NCBI RefSeq assembly: GCF_002975175.1
Contig: NZ_PCNZ01000002.1
Coordinates: forward strand, 478,230-542,229
Direction: 5' to 3'
Source: Bacillus sp. MYb209
Lineage (GTDB): Bacteria > Bacillota > Bacilli > Bacillales > Bacillaceae_G
DNA length: 64,000 nt
Below, piece by piece: positions 55,793 to 64,000 of the stretch. Position 1 is the first letter of the stretch. The number at the start of each line of letters is the position of its first letter. Under the pieces are notes generated by a model. That model made no database searches. It was given only the letters and a program-made list of their open reading frames with translations, and was not told the DNA's origin. The translations under genes were made by a program, and so were the position numbers.

Positions 55793-56290
55793 TTAAATGA
55801 TTGTAAATTTACGGATGTTACGAATCGGATTTTGTCTATTAGATCCATCATGGAAATATAGATGAACAGGCCCGTCTTCTCGTAATGGTTTACCTTCTTT
55901 TGAAAAACCGAGAATAGCTTTATGGGCTGTTTCTAACGGAAGTGTAATTGTATTGTCTGTGGTTTCAATTTCGACTTGAGTAGCATCTTCTAAAATTTCA
56001 GCATTTTTAAGAAATGGATGAAGTGGTATGCCAAATGTCCCGTTAATAAGCTGTTCTTTTTTATATTTCTTTACACTTTGTTGTATTGGCGGGAAGGCAG
56101 CACCATCACGGATTTCGCGATCCCAATGCTCTGAAGTATGTTTTAAGTATGTTTCTAATTCGGATGATTCTTCTCTAGTTTCATCAAAGTAAGTTGTCAA
56201 ATCTATTTTTCGATCATCGAAAATCCATACAGTTGGATCGATAGTGATTGAAAAACGAACTTTTCCATTAATAAATAAAATTTCGCTCAT
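55793..56290 (-). CDS. Conserved hypothetical protein
   Basis: I do not recognise this 165-residue protein with confidence. It is acidic, soluble and probably beta-rich, opening with LFINGKVRFSITIDPTVWIFDD. It has a helix with ETYLKHTSEHWDREIRDG in the middle and a C-terminus GPVHLYFHDGSNRQNPIRNI. The start has a GGGGGAAC ribosome site. It lies between ylaK and ylaN, oriented opposite to both. No function is proposed. Confidence 0.65.
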   Translation of the reverse strand: MSEILFINGKVRFSITIDPTVWIFDDRKIDLTTYFDETREESSELETYLKHTSEHWDREIRDGAAFPPIQQSVKKYKKEQLINGTFGIPLHPFLKNAEILEDATQVEIETTDNTITLPLETAHKAILGFSKEGKPLREDGPVHLYFHDGSNRQNPIRNIRKFTII

Positions 56291-56440
56291 TGTTGTTCCC
56301 CCATTTGTGTTATACTCCCACTTTTCAGTATAATAGTATTAGACACTGTTGTCACAAAAAATGTTTCTATTGCAATTTATTAAAACTATCGCTAATATTA
56401 ATAGATATGAGAGAGTAGGACGGAAACGGAGGGAATCAAT

Positions 56441-56728
56441 TTGGCGTCTGAGACAGTATCAAATCATCAGGAAAAGGCACTAGCCCTTCTACAAGCGGAT
56501 GCAGAGAAGATTTTAAGACTTATTAAGGTACAAATGGACAATCTTACAATGCCGCAATGTCCATTATATGAAGAAGTATTAGACACACAAATGTTTGGAC
56601 TATCCCGCGAGGTCGATTTTGCGGTTCGCCTTGGTCTTATTGCAGAAGAACAAGGGAAAGCAATGTTAGGAGAGCTCGAACGTGAGTTGTCTGCACTTCA
56701 TGAAGCATTTACAAACAAACAACAATAA
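56441..56728 (+). CDS. ylaN: YlaN-family protein
   Basis: This 95-residue helical protein matches YlaN of B. subtilis, reported there to be essential under iron limitation and to interact with Fur. Conserved blocks are [41 protein letters not shown] and [12 protein letters not shown]. The TTG start follows ACGGAGGG. It precedes ftsW, as in B. subtilis, with a terminator between them. Confidence 0.9.
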   Translation: MASETVSNHQEKALALLQADAEKILRLIKVQMDNLTMPQCPLYEEVLDTQMFGLSREVDFAVRLGLIAEEQGKAMLGELERELSALHEAFTNKQQ

Positions 56729-56745
56729 CGGGTTCAAATAAGGGG

Positions 56746-56774
56746 GCTCAAACTGAAATAGTTTGGGCTTTTTA
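56746..56774 (+). terminator. Terminator of ylaN
   Basis: GCTCAAACT-GAAAT-AGTTTGGGC with one G-U pair, followed by TTTTT. Confidence 0.8.
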
Positions 56775-56853
56775 TTTGTATAATAAAGAAGGAAGAACCT
56801 ATATACATATGGAATACAACAATAATTAAATTGAAACAGAAAGAGGAAATGAA

Positions 56854-58032
56854 ATGAAAAAAGTATGGAAATCGATGGATTATTCATTATTACTTCCTCT
56901 TGTTATCTTATGTGTGTTGGGAGTTATAATGGTATATAGTTCTAGTTCCATTGTTGCGATTTCGAGGCATAACTGGCCAGCAAATTACTTTTTTAAAAAA
57001 CAATTAATTGCTTTAGCTATTGGAACGATAATGTTAGCGATTATCGTTGCTATTCCTTATAAGTTGTGGAGAAAGCGAATAGTTTTGATCGCAATGGGAA
57101 TAGGGAGTATTGGTCTATTATTAGCAGCCTTGATTTTCGGTAAGGACGTAAATGGTGCAAAAGGATGGATATTAGGTATACAACCAGCTGAGTTTGTGAA
57201 AATAACGGTTATTATTACGTTAGCAAACTTTTTTGCTAAGAAACAAGAAACGCAAACAGCTTTTGTACAAGGGATAATTCCTCCTCTAACTGTTGTCGGT
57301 GGAGCGATGGGATTAATTTTACTTCAAAATGACTTAGGGACCGATATACTAATAGGTGGAACTGTACTGATTATGTTCTTTTGTTCAGGAGTTAATGTTA
57401 ATTTAAGTATAAAGCGATTCCTCTTAACGTCTATAGTATGGATTCCAGCGTTATATTTTATTGGGAACTATAAGTTAAGTCCGTACCAAAAAGCTCGGTT
57501 TTCAGTTTTTCTTGATCCATTTAACGATCCTCAAAATGATGGGTTCCAATTGATAAATTCTTTTATTGGAATTGCTTCAGGAGGGCTAAATGGTCGAGGG
57601 TTAGGGAATAGTGTGCAAAAATATGGATACTTACCAGAACCGCAAACAGATTTTATTATGGCAATTATATCTGAAGAGCTTGGTTTTATAGGTGTAGCTG
57701 TCATTTTAATCTGTTTGTTACTTATTATTGTTCGGGCATTTAGGGTTGCACAAAAGTGCAAAGATCCGTTTGGAAGTTTAATAGCAATTGGAATTGCAAG
57801 TTTGTTTGGAGTTCAAACTTTTATAAATGTCGGTGGTATGTCTGGGTTAATACCGCTTACAGGGGTACCATTACCGTTTGTAAGTTATGGTGGTAGTTCT
57901 TTATTGGCTAATTTACTTGCAATGGGTATACTGTTAAATATTTCTAGTTATGTAAGACGACAAGAGAAACAACAAAACGAATTGACTAACGAAATAGAAC
58001 AAGGTGGACCGCATCTTGTTGTTGTAAAATAA
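56854..58032 (+). CDS. ftsW: Septal peptidoglycan glycosyltransferase FtsW
   Basis: This 392-residue SEDS-family protein has about ten membrane helices and polymerises glycan strands at the division septum together with a class B PBP. Family blocks include SSSIVAISRHNWPANYFFKKQ, QPAEFVKITVIITLANF, QNDLGTDILIGGT and the large-loop region YQKARFSVFLDPFNDPQNDG. The catalytic-type Asp lies within the extracellular loop around FLDPF, and FVSYGGSSLLANL is the C-terminal signature. It corresponds to YlaO. An AGAGGAAATG ribosome site precedes the ATG. Confidence 0.93.
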   Translation: MKKVWKSMDYSLLLPLVILCVLGVIMVYSSSSIVAISRHNWPANYFFKKQLIALAIGTIMLAIIVAIPYKLWRKRIVLIAMGIGSIGLLLAALIFGKDVNGAKGWILGIQPAEFVKITVIITLANFFAKKQETQTAFVQGIIPPLTVVGGAMGLILLQNDLGTDILIGGTVLIMFFCSGVNVNLSIKRFLLTSIVWIPALYFIGNYKLSPYQKARFSVFLDPFNDPQNDGFQLINSFIGIASGGLNGRGLGNSVQKYGYLPEPQTDFIMAIISEELGFIGVAVILICLLLIIVRAFRVAQKCKDPFGSLIAIGIASLFGVQTFINVGGMSGLIPLTGVPLPFVSYGGSSLLANLLAMGILLNISSYVRRQEKQQNELTNEIEQGGPHLVVVK

Positions 58033-58069
58033 AAAACACATTGAGCTCTAGAGTTCAATGTGTTTTTTA
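58031..58069 (+). terminator. Terminator of ftsW
   Basis: AAAACACATTGA and TCAATGTGTTTT pair around a GCTCTAGAG loop, followed by TTTTA. Confidence 0.9.
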
Positions 58070-58073
58070 TTTT

Positions 58074-58365
58074 GTTATGTTTTAAATGTGATATAATATT
58101 GATTCTTTTAAAATAAAAAGTATATTACATTTAAGTGAATGTGATATACAATAGTGTTGTTAGAAAAGGAAGAGGTATGCTATACTATTTTTGTGAAACA
58201 AATTGATCAGAAAACTTATCATTTGTTGAAAAATAAGGTATGATGGATAAAAATAAAGTGAAGCTTTCTAAGTATAATATAATGTAGAAAGTGAAGAACT
58301 TCACGCTCTTTAGAGTGTGTATGTATTTTATCTCTAGAGTGGTAGGAAAATAGAGGGGGAAAATC
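58074..58365. other. pyc promoter and leader region
   Basis: The region holds CTTTCTA...TAGAAAG arms (about 58264-58290) with TATAATATAAT between them, and a GTGAAGAACTTCAC palindrome (about 58290-58303). These could be a promoter with operator elements for pyc. A GAGGGGGAAAATC ribosome site ends the region. No gene is visible. Confidence 0.4.
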
Positions 58366-61300
58366 ATGACAAAGCTGCAACGTATTCAAAAAGTATTGGT
58401 AGCTAACCGTGGAGAGATAGCAATTCGTGTGTTCCGAGCATGTTCAGAACTTGGATTAAACACAGTTGCAATCTATTCTAAAGAGGATAGCGGTTCTTAT
58501 CATCGCTATAAAGCCGATGAGTCCTATTTAGTTGGGGAAGGAAAAAAGCCAATTGATGCTTATCTAGATATTGAAGGCATTATTGAGATTGCGAAAAGTA
58601 ATCATGTAGATGCAATCCACCCTGGATATGGTTTCTTGTCAGAAAATATTCAATTTGCAAAACGTTGTGAAGAAGAAGGGATTATCTTTATCGGTCCAAA
58701 AAGTAAGCATTTAGACATGTTTGGAGATAAAGTTAAAGCAAGAACACAAGCGCAGCTAGCACAAATTCCAATTATTCCTGGTAGTGATGGTCCAATAGAT
58801 TCAATAGAAGAAGTTGAAGAATTTGCTGAAAAGTATGATTACCCGATTATTATTAAAGCATCCCTTGGTGGTGGCGGTCGCGGTATGCGTATTGTACGTG
58901 CTAGTGAAGAATTAAGAGAATCGTATAATCGCGCGAAATCAGAAGCAAAAGCAGCCTTTGGTAATGATGAAGTGTACGTTGAAAAATTCGTTGAAAAACC
59001 TAAACATATAGAAGTACAAATTTTAGCAGATGAAGAAGGTAATGTTGTTCATTTGTATGAGCGTGATTGCTCTGTACAACGACGCCATCAAAAAGTAGTT
59101 GAAATTGCACCGAGCGTGTCGCTTTCAGATGATTTGCGTCAGCGTATTTGTGATGCTGCAGTAAAGTTAACGAAAAATGTAAATTATTTAAATGCTGGAA
59201 CAGTTGAATTCCTAGTGAAAGATGATGAATTTTACTTTATTGAAGTAAACCCACGTGTTCAAGTAGAACATACAATTACAGAAATGATTACAGGAATCGA
59301 TATTGTTCAATCACAAATTTTAATTGCAGATGGACATGCTTTACATAGCAAGATGGTAAGTGTGCCGAAACAAGAAGAGATTATTGTGCATGGTTATGCA
59401 ATTCAATCTCGTGTAACGACAGAAGACCCACTTAATAACTTTATGCCTGATACAGGGAAGATTATGGCGTATCGATCAGGCGGTGGTTTTGGTGTGCGTC
59501 TTGACACAGGTAATAGTTTCCAAGGTGCAGTTATTACACCGTACTACGACTCTTTACTTGTAAAAGTTACAACTTGGGCGCTTACTTTTGAACAAGCTGC
59601 TGCAAAAATGGAACGTAATTTAAAAGAATTCCGTATTCGTGGCATTAAAACAAATATTCCATTCTTAGAGAATGTAGTAAAACATAGAAACTTCTTATCG
59701 GGAGAGTATGATACTTCATTTATTGACGCGTCACCTGAACTATTCCTATTCCCGAAACGTAAAGACCGCGGAACAAAAATGTTAAATTACATTGGTTCAG
59801 TTACAGTAAATGGCTTCCCAGGAGTAGGGAAAAAAGAGAAGCCAATTTTCCCAGATGCTCGTATACCAAGTTTGAAACATTCAGAAACGATTCAAAATGG
59901 AACGAAACAAATTTTAGATGAGCGCGGGGCGGATGGATTAGTAAAGTGGGTTCAAGATCAAAAACGTGTACTTTTAACGGATACAACATTCCGTGATGGG
60001 CATCAGTCTTTACTTGCAACGCGTATTCGTACAAAAGATTTACATCAAATTGCAGAGCCGACCGCGAGAATGTTACCAAATCTATTCTCAGCAGAAATGT
60101 GGGGCGGTGCAACATTTGATGTTGCGTATCGCTTCTTAAAAGAAGATCCATGGGAACGATTACTAGATCTTCGTGAAAAAATGCCGAATGTTTTATTCCA
60201 AATGTTACTTCGTTCTTCAAACGCAGTTGGATACAAAAACTATCCAGATAATTTAATTCGAAAATTTGTAGAATGTTCCGCGCAAGCCGGAATTGATGTG
60301 TTCCGTATTTTTGATAGCTTAAACTGGGTAGAAGGCATGAGAGTTGCAATTGATGCTGTACGAGATACTGGTAAGATTGCAGAAGCGACAATGTGTTACA
60401 CAGGAGACATTCATGATCCGTTACGTAGTAAATATGATTTGAGTTATTATAAAGGTTTAGCAAAAGAGTTGGAAGCATCAGGAGCTCATATTTTAGGAAT
60501 TAAAGATATGGCGGGCTTATTAAAGCCAAACGCAGCATATGATTTAGTTTCAGCACTAAAAGAGACGGTGTCGATTCCAATTCACCTGCATACACACGAT
60601 ACGAGCGGAAATGGTATTTTAACGTATACGAAGGCGATTGAAGCAGGTGTTGATATTGTCGATGTAGCGGTGAGTTCTATGGCTGGTCAAACATCACAAC
60701 CGAGTGCGAATACACTATACTATGCGTTAGGTGGAAACGAAAGACAACCAGATGTTAATATAGACTCATTAGAAAAACTATCTCATTATTGGGAAGATGT
60801 ACGTAAATACTATGCACCATTTGAAAGTGGTATGAACGCTCCTCACACAGAGGTATATATGCACGAAATGCCAGGTGGACAATATAGTAATCTTCAACAA
60901 CAAGCGAAGGCGGTTGGTTTAGGAGATCGCTTTGATGAAGTTAAAGTGATGTACCGTCGTGTTAATGACATGTTTGGGGATATTGTAAAAGTAACACCGT
61001 CATCTAAAGTTGTGGGTGATATGGCATTATTTATGGTTCAAAATCATCTGACAGAGCAAGATATTTTAGAACGTGGACATGCTATGGACTTCCCAGGATC
61101 TGTTGTTGAAATGTTCTCTGGAGATTTAGGACAACCATATGGTGGTTTCCCGAAAGAATTACAAAAAATTATTTTAAAAGGGAAAGAGCCATTAACAGTA
61201 AGACCGGGTGAATTATTAGAACCAGTAGATTTCGATGCTTTAAAAGAAGAGTTATTCCACAAACTTGGACGCGAAGTAACAATTTTTGATGTAGTCGCAT

Positions 61301-61812
61301 ATGCATTGTATCCAAAAGTATTTATGGACTACGAAAAAGTTGCTGGGACTTATGGAAATGTATCTGTGCTTGATACACCGACATTCTTCTATGGTATGAG
61401 ACTTGGTGAAGAAATTGATGTGGAAATCGAGCAAGGTAAAACATTGATGGTTAAACTAGTTTCCATTGGGGAGCCACAGCCAGATGGAAATCGTGTGCTT
61501 TACCTGGAATTTAATGGACAACCTCGTGAAATCGTAGTGAAAGATGAAAGCGTGAAAGCAACTGTTGCACAGCGTGTGAAGGGGAATCGTGAAAATCCAA
61601 ATCATATTAGCGCAACGATGCCGGGAACTGTTATTAAAGTAGTTGTAAAAGAAGGCGATGAAGTGAAAAAAGGTGATTCCATGGCAATTACAGAAGCGAT
61701 GAAAATGGAAACGACGGTTCAAGCGCCATTTAGTGGTAAAGTGAAAAAAGTATATGTAAATGATGGGGATGCAATTCAAACGGGAGATTTACTCATTGAA
61801 TTAGATCATTAA
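58366..61812 (+). CDS. pyc: Pyruvate carboxylase
   Basis: This 1148-residue biotin enzyme carboxylates pyruvate to oxaloacetate, refilling the TCA cycle. The biotin carboxylase domain is at 1-460 (ATP-grasp loop LGGGGRGMRIV, EVNPRVQVEH). The carboxyltransferase domain is at about 530-1000 (TTFRDGHQSLLATR metal site, LHTHDTSGNG). The C-terminal biotinyl domain carries biotin Lys1113 in ITEAMKMETT. In B. subtilis free DarB activates this enzyme; a darB gene is in this window. Own promoter region and terminator. Confidence 0.98.
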   Translation: MTKLQRIQKVLVANRGEIAIRVFRACSELGLNTVAIYSKEDSGSYHRYKADESYLVGEGKKPIDAYLDIEGIIEIAKSNHVDAIHPGYGFLSENIQFAKRCEEEGIIFIGPKSKHLDMFGDKVKARTQAQLAQIPIIPGSDGPIDSIEEVEEFAEKYDYPIIIKASLGGGGRGMRIVRASEELRESYNRAKSEAKAAFGNDEVYVEKFVEKPKHIEVQILADEEGNVVHLYERDCSVQRRHQKVVEIAPSVSLSDDLRQRICDAAVKLTKNVNYLNAGTVEFLVKDDEFYFIEVNPRVQVEHTITEMITGIDIVQSQILIADGHALHSKMVSVPKQEEIIVHGYAIQSRVTTEDPLNNFMPDTGKIMAYRSGGGFGVRLDTGNSFQGAVITPYYDSLLVKVTTWALTFEQAAAKMERNLKEFRIRGIKTNIPFLENVVKHRNFLSGEYDTSFIDASPELFLFPKRKDRGTKMLNYIGSVTVNGFPGVGKKEKPIFPDARIPSLKHSETIQNGTKQILDERGADGLVKWVQDQKRVLLTDTTFRDGHQSLLATRIRTKDLHQIAEPTARMLPNLFSAEMWGGATFDVAYRFLKEDPWERLLDLREKMPNVLFQMLLRSSNAVGYKNYPDNLIRKFVECSAQAGIDVFRIFDSLNWVEGMRVAIDAVRDTGKIAEATMCYTGDIHDPLRSKYDLSYYKGLAKELEASGAHILGIKDMAGLLKPNAAYDLVSALKETVSIPIHLHTHDTSGNGILTYTKAIEAGVDIVDVAVSSMAGQTSQPSANTLYYALGGNERQPDVNIDSLEKLSHYWEDVRKYYAPFESGMNAPHTEVYMHEMPGGQYSNLQQQAKAVGLGDRFDEVKVMYRRVNDMFGDIVKVTPSSKVVGDMALFMVQNHLTEQDILERGHAMDFPGSVVEMFSGDLGQPYGGFPKELQKIILKGKEPLTVRPGELLEPVDFDALKEELFHKLGREVTIFDVVAYALYPKVFMDYEKVAGTYGNVSVLDTPTFFYGMRLGEEIDVEIEQGKTLMVKLVSIGEPQPDGNRVLYLEFNGQPREIVVKDESVKATVAQRVKGNRENPNHISATMPGTVIKVVVKEGDEVKKGDSMAITEAMKMETTVQAPFSGKVKKVYVNDGDAIQTGDLLIELDH

Positions 61813-61820
61813 AATAAAGA

Positions 61821-61850
61821 AAAAGAGCTGTGCGAAAGCAGCTCTTTTTT
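61821..61850 (+). terminator. Terminator of pyc
   Basis: AAAGAGCTG-TGCGAAAG-CAGCTCTTT followed by TTT. Confidence 0.9.
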
Positions 61851-61860
61851 GTGTGTAAAT

Positions 61861-61887
61861 AATACCTTGCCGAATTGGCAAGGTATT
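61861..61887. terminator. Inverted repeat downstream of ctaA
   Basis: AATACCTTGCC and GGCAAGGTATT pair around GAATT. It probably terminates ctaA on the minus strand, although the following T content is low. Confidence 0.65.
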
Positions 61888-61898
61888 AAAGTTTTACT

Positions 61899-62834
61899 TT
61901 ATTTTGTTTGCTTAGAAGTTGATTCAGTTTCTTTTGCATTGACTGTACTTCTTGTACCTATCATAACTAAATAGCATAGTACAGCAAACAGGCAAGAAAT
62001 GAAGAGCGAATGTAATAATGCCATTGCTAAACTAGCATTTGTAAATACGACTAAAATCCCTACTATAGCTTGAAGTGTAACAAGGATAAATGAAATAATC
62101 CATCCCCAGTATACTACACGCTGCTGCTTGTAATGACGAATAGCTATAAACATTGCGTATAGTATCCAAACGAATATTAACATAGCTGCAACTCTATGCC
62201 CCATTTGGACCCACTCATGTAGTTGAGTTGGCATAGGTCTATTTTTACTGCATAAAGGGAAGTCTGGACAGGCTAAGGTAGCTCGTTCGTGACGTACTAA
62301 AGCTCCTGTGTAGACAACGATATAACTGTAAATTGTTACACCATAAATATGAAATTTCATTTTTTTGTCCATAATAAGTGAACGTGCATCAAATTTCTGA
62401 TCAATTTCAAAAATAAGACACGTTAACAAGATGACAGAAGCAAATGAAATTAAGGAAATACCGAAATGAATAGCTAATACAGCAGGCATTTGACCCCAAA
62501 CAACCGCCGCCGCCCCCATTAATGCTTGTGCAACTAAAAATACGAAGGATAAAATTGCTAACGTCTTTGTTTCGCGCACATGTTTATAATATTTCCAGGA
62601 CAAGATACAAAGAAGAGTAACAAGGATTCCTGCTGATCCAGATGTTAAGCGGTGACTTAGCTCAATAATAGTTTCCATTGATAAATTAGATGGAACAAAT
62701 TCACCGTTACAAAGAGGCCATGATTTGCCGCATCCTTGGCCTGAACCCGTTTTTGTAACTAAAGCGCCTCCTAGTAAAACTACTAATAAATCGAGACTTG
62801 TAATGACTGCTAACCATTTAATAAAGCGTTGCAA
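61899..62834 (-). CDS. ctaA: Heme A synthase CtaA
   Basis: This 311-residue membrane enzyme oxidises the C8 methyl of heme O to a formyl group, giving heme A for cytochrome oxidases. Eight membrane helices in two four-helix bundles are visible. The conserved glutamate and heme-ligating histidines appear in [11 protein letters not shown] and LAIHFG in the N-terminal half and in QMGHRVAAM near the second bundle. The CPDFPLCS loop has the expected cysteine pair, and GCGKSWPLC the first. It diverges from ctaB, the preceding enzyme of the pathway. Confidence 0.95.
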   Translation of the reverse strand: MQRFIKWLAVITSLDLLVVLLGGALVTKTGSGQGCGKSWPLCNGEFVPSNLSMETIIELSHRLTSGSAGILVTLLCILSWKYYKHVRETKTLAILSFVFLVAQALMGAAAVVWGQMPAVLAIHFGISLISFASVILLTCLIFEIDQKFDARSLIMDKKMKFHIYGVTIYSYIVVYTGALVRHERATLACPDFPLCSKNRPMPTQLHEWVQMGHRVAAMLIFVWILYAMFIAIRHYKQQRVVYWGWIISFILVTLQAIVGILVVFTNASLAMALLHSLFISCLFAVLCYLVMIGTRSTVNAKETESTSKQTK

Positions 62835-63330
62835 TCTCTTTCACCATCTTTCTGCTATGAAGTTATTGCGAAATATTTTCATTCCATTATGTATAGAATA
62901 AAACGTGCTACAGTCCTATGATATATAAAAAATAATAAAATAGCAAAGAAATGGAGAGCGAGGACAACGTACGTATTATAAAGAAAAAAATGGGATTTCA
63001 AATACATATTTTAGGAGGAATTCAGGCTGTTTTGAAAAGAAATGGGGAGAATACATGCTAAATATGACAAAATAGTTTATTATAGAAGATAACATCATGT
63101 TATGATAAGGATAAATTAGAATAAAGTTTTTAATGTTCGACACAAAAAGTTCATGTTTTCTTCACAAAAAGTTCAGGAAATGTGATTTAATATATTGGAG
63201 TATGGGCGTAGATTAGTAGTAGAATGGGTTAATAATATTTCTACTGTAATAATATTGCTATATAGAAGCGAAATATTTCACATGAAATATGTGCTTAGAA
63301 AGATGATAGGTTTAAGAGGGGGTTAAAGTG
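62835..63330. other. ctaA-ctaB divergent regulatory region
   Basis: This 496-bp gap holds promoters for both heme A genes. Two 13-bp direct repeats at 63141-63175 resemble ResD sites. A plausible ribosome site at about 63053 followed by a six-codon frame (MLNMTK) may be noise. No other gene is seen. Confidence 0.45.
63141..63175. promoter_or_regulatory. Direct repeats, candidate ResD sites upstream of ctaB
   Basis: CACAAAAAGTTCA occurs twice, at 63141-63153 and 63163-63175, 22 bp apart (two helical turns). The complement of the second copy with flanks reads TTTGTGAAG, like the ResD consensus TTTGTGAAT. ResDE controls ctaA in B. subtilis. Binding is inferred. Confidence 0.55.
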
Positions 63331-64000
63331 ATGAACCATGCAACAAGTGAGCTGCATGATGAGTCAGCTGTTTCAATTGTACCGGAAACAACTCGGTTAC
63401 AAGATTTATCAGCGCTCGTTAAAATGGGGATTGTAAACTCAAATACACTTACTGTATTTACAGGATTTTGGTTGGCTTTACATTTTAATGGATTGAGTGT
63501 TATGGACAATCTAGATAAGCTATTTTTCACAATCGTTGGTTCTGCATTAATTATGGCTGGGGTATGTTGTTTAAATAACTACATTGACCGAGATATCGAT
63601 CCATTAATGGAAAGAACAAAAAACCGTCCAACGGTAACAGGTAAATATAAACCTGGCTTTGCACTTGCATTTGGACTTGTAATTTTACTTCTTGGCTTTG
63701 CATTTTTATTACTTACTACACCGATGGCAGTGTTAATTTCATTTATTGGTGCCTTCACATATGTTGTTTTATATACGTTATGGACGAAGCGGAAATATAC
63801 GTTAAATACTGTTGTAGGTAGTATATCAGGAGCAGTTCCACCTTTAATTGGATGGGCGGCAATTGATCCGTCTTTAAATCATCCAATTGCTTGGATGTTA
63901 TTTTTAATTATGTTTATTTGGCAAATCCCACATTTCCTCGCATTAGCGATGAAGCGTGTTGATGAATATCGAAATGCAGGAATCCCAATGCTTCCTGTTG
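63331..64000 (+). CDS. ctaB: Heme O synthase CtaB (protoheme IX farnesyltransferase), 3' truncated by window edge
   Basis: The first 223 residues of a UbiA-family prenyltransferase are present; the gene runs off the right edge. It adds a farnesyl group to protoheme IX to form heme O. The first Asp-rich motif is [19 protein letters not shown], and several membrane helices are visible; the second motif region ([16 protein letters not shown]) lies at the edge. ATG 63331 follows AGAGGGGG; a GTG codon lies immediately before it. It diverges from ctaA, whose product uses heme O. Cytochrome oxidase genes probably follow. Confidence 0.95.
   Translation, partial: MNHATSELHDESAVSIVPETTRLQDLSALVKMGIVNSNTLTVFTGFWLALHFNGLSVMDNLDKLFFTIVGSALIMAGVCCLNNYIDRDIDPLMERTKNRPTVTGKYKPGFALAFGLVILLLGFAFLLLTTPMAVLISFIGAFTYVVLYTLWTKRKYTLNTVVGSISGAVPPLIGWAAIDPSLNHPIAWMLFLIMFIWQIPHFLALAMKRVDEYRNAGIPMLPV

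Noticed and set aside
59801-60478. A 225-residue minus-strand open frame opposite pyc
   Set aside because: It is antisense to conserved pyruvate carboxylase domains and lacks any start signal or family resemblance.
63055-63075. A six-codon frame (MLNMTK) with a GGGGAG site before ctaB
   Set aside because: It is too short and not regularly spaced from ctaB to argue for a leader peptide.

Overview
The window looks like a chromosomal segment of a Bacillus cereus-group bacterium (B. cereus / B. anthracis / B. thuringiensis). It is AT-rich, ribosome binding sites are strong G-rich Shine-Dalgarno sequences, TTG and GTG starts are common, and many genes are close relatives of B. subtilis genes in recognisable B. 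subtilis order (patA, ykyB, ykuE-fadH-ykuI-ykuJ-ykuK-abbA-darB-ccpC-dapH-ykuR, ktrC, rnjA-rpoY, ykrA-def-pdhABCD, speA-yktA-yktB-suhB, ylaF-typA-ylaH-ylaI-ylaK-ylaN-ftsW-pyc-ctaA-ctaB). I see no rRNA, tRNA or CRISPR array and no complete insertion sequence.

Layout. 0-3.5 kb: two maltodextrin-type ABC permeases and a LacI-family regulator with a LacI-type operator at its own promoter. 3.4-8.5 kb: aminotransferase patA, a KinB-like membrane sporulation kinase, a coiled-coil MerR-like protein and a NucB nuclease / ComJ inhibitor pair. 8.5-13.5 kb: metE under a cobalamin riboswitch, then an MFS drug exporter with a PadR regulator. 13.5-16.1 kb: a sparse accessory stretch with an orphan DUF11-like protein, an orphan SPP1-type holin, a degenerate GGDEF protein and a candidate sRNA. 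16-21 kb: ykyA, ykyB and the polyphosphate genes ppx-ppk. 21-33 kb: the yku cluster with AbrB antirepressor AbbA, c-di-AMP receptor DarB, CcpC, and the acetylated branch of diaminopimelate synthesis, then a membrane protein and KtrC. 33-37 kb: RNase J1 with RNA polymerase epsilon, a 23-residue basic peptide gene, a HAD phosphatase, deformylase and a YjcZ-type sporulation peptide. 37.8-42.8 kb: the pyruvate dehydrogenase operon with a CcpA cre box.

44-48 kb is the most unusual part. Three tandem genes encode 42-residue SR1P-type peptides (the GapA-binding peptide of the dual-function sRNA SR1) behind one promoter flanked by two matches to the CcpN operator. Transglutaminase tgl follows, then a roughly 490-bp structured remnant that looks like a non-autonomous IS200/IS605 (TnpB-type) element, then arginine decarboxylase speA. 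48-64 kb holds mostly housekeeping genes: suhB, typA, the phoH-like ylaK, ylaN, ftsW, pyruvate carboxylase, and the divergent heme A genes ctaA and ctaB; ctaB runs off the right edge.

Functional links. Pyruvate metabolism recurs: PDH, pyruvate carboxylase, CcpC, the CcpN/SR1P module and DarB, which in B. subtilis stimulates pyruvate carboxylase when free of c-di-AMP. RNase J1, reported to be stimulated by the GapA-SR1P complex in B. subtilis, is also encoded here. Sporulation functions recur too: the KinB-like kinase, NucB, AbbA, Tgl, YjcZ and a Pro/Tyr-rich small protein.
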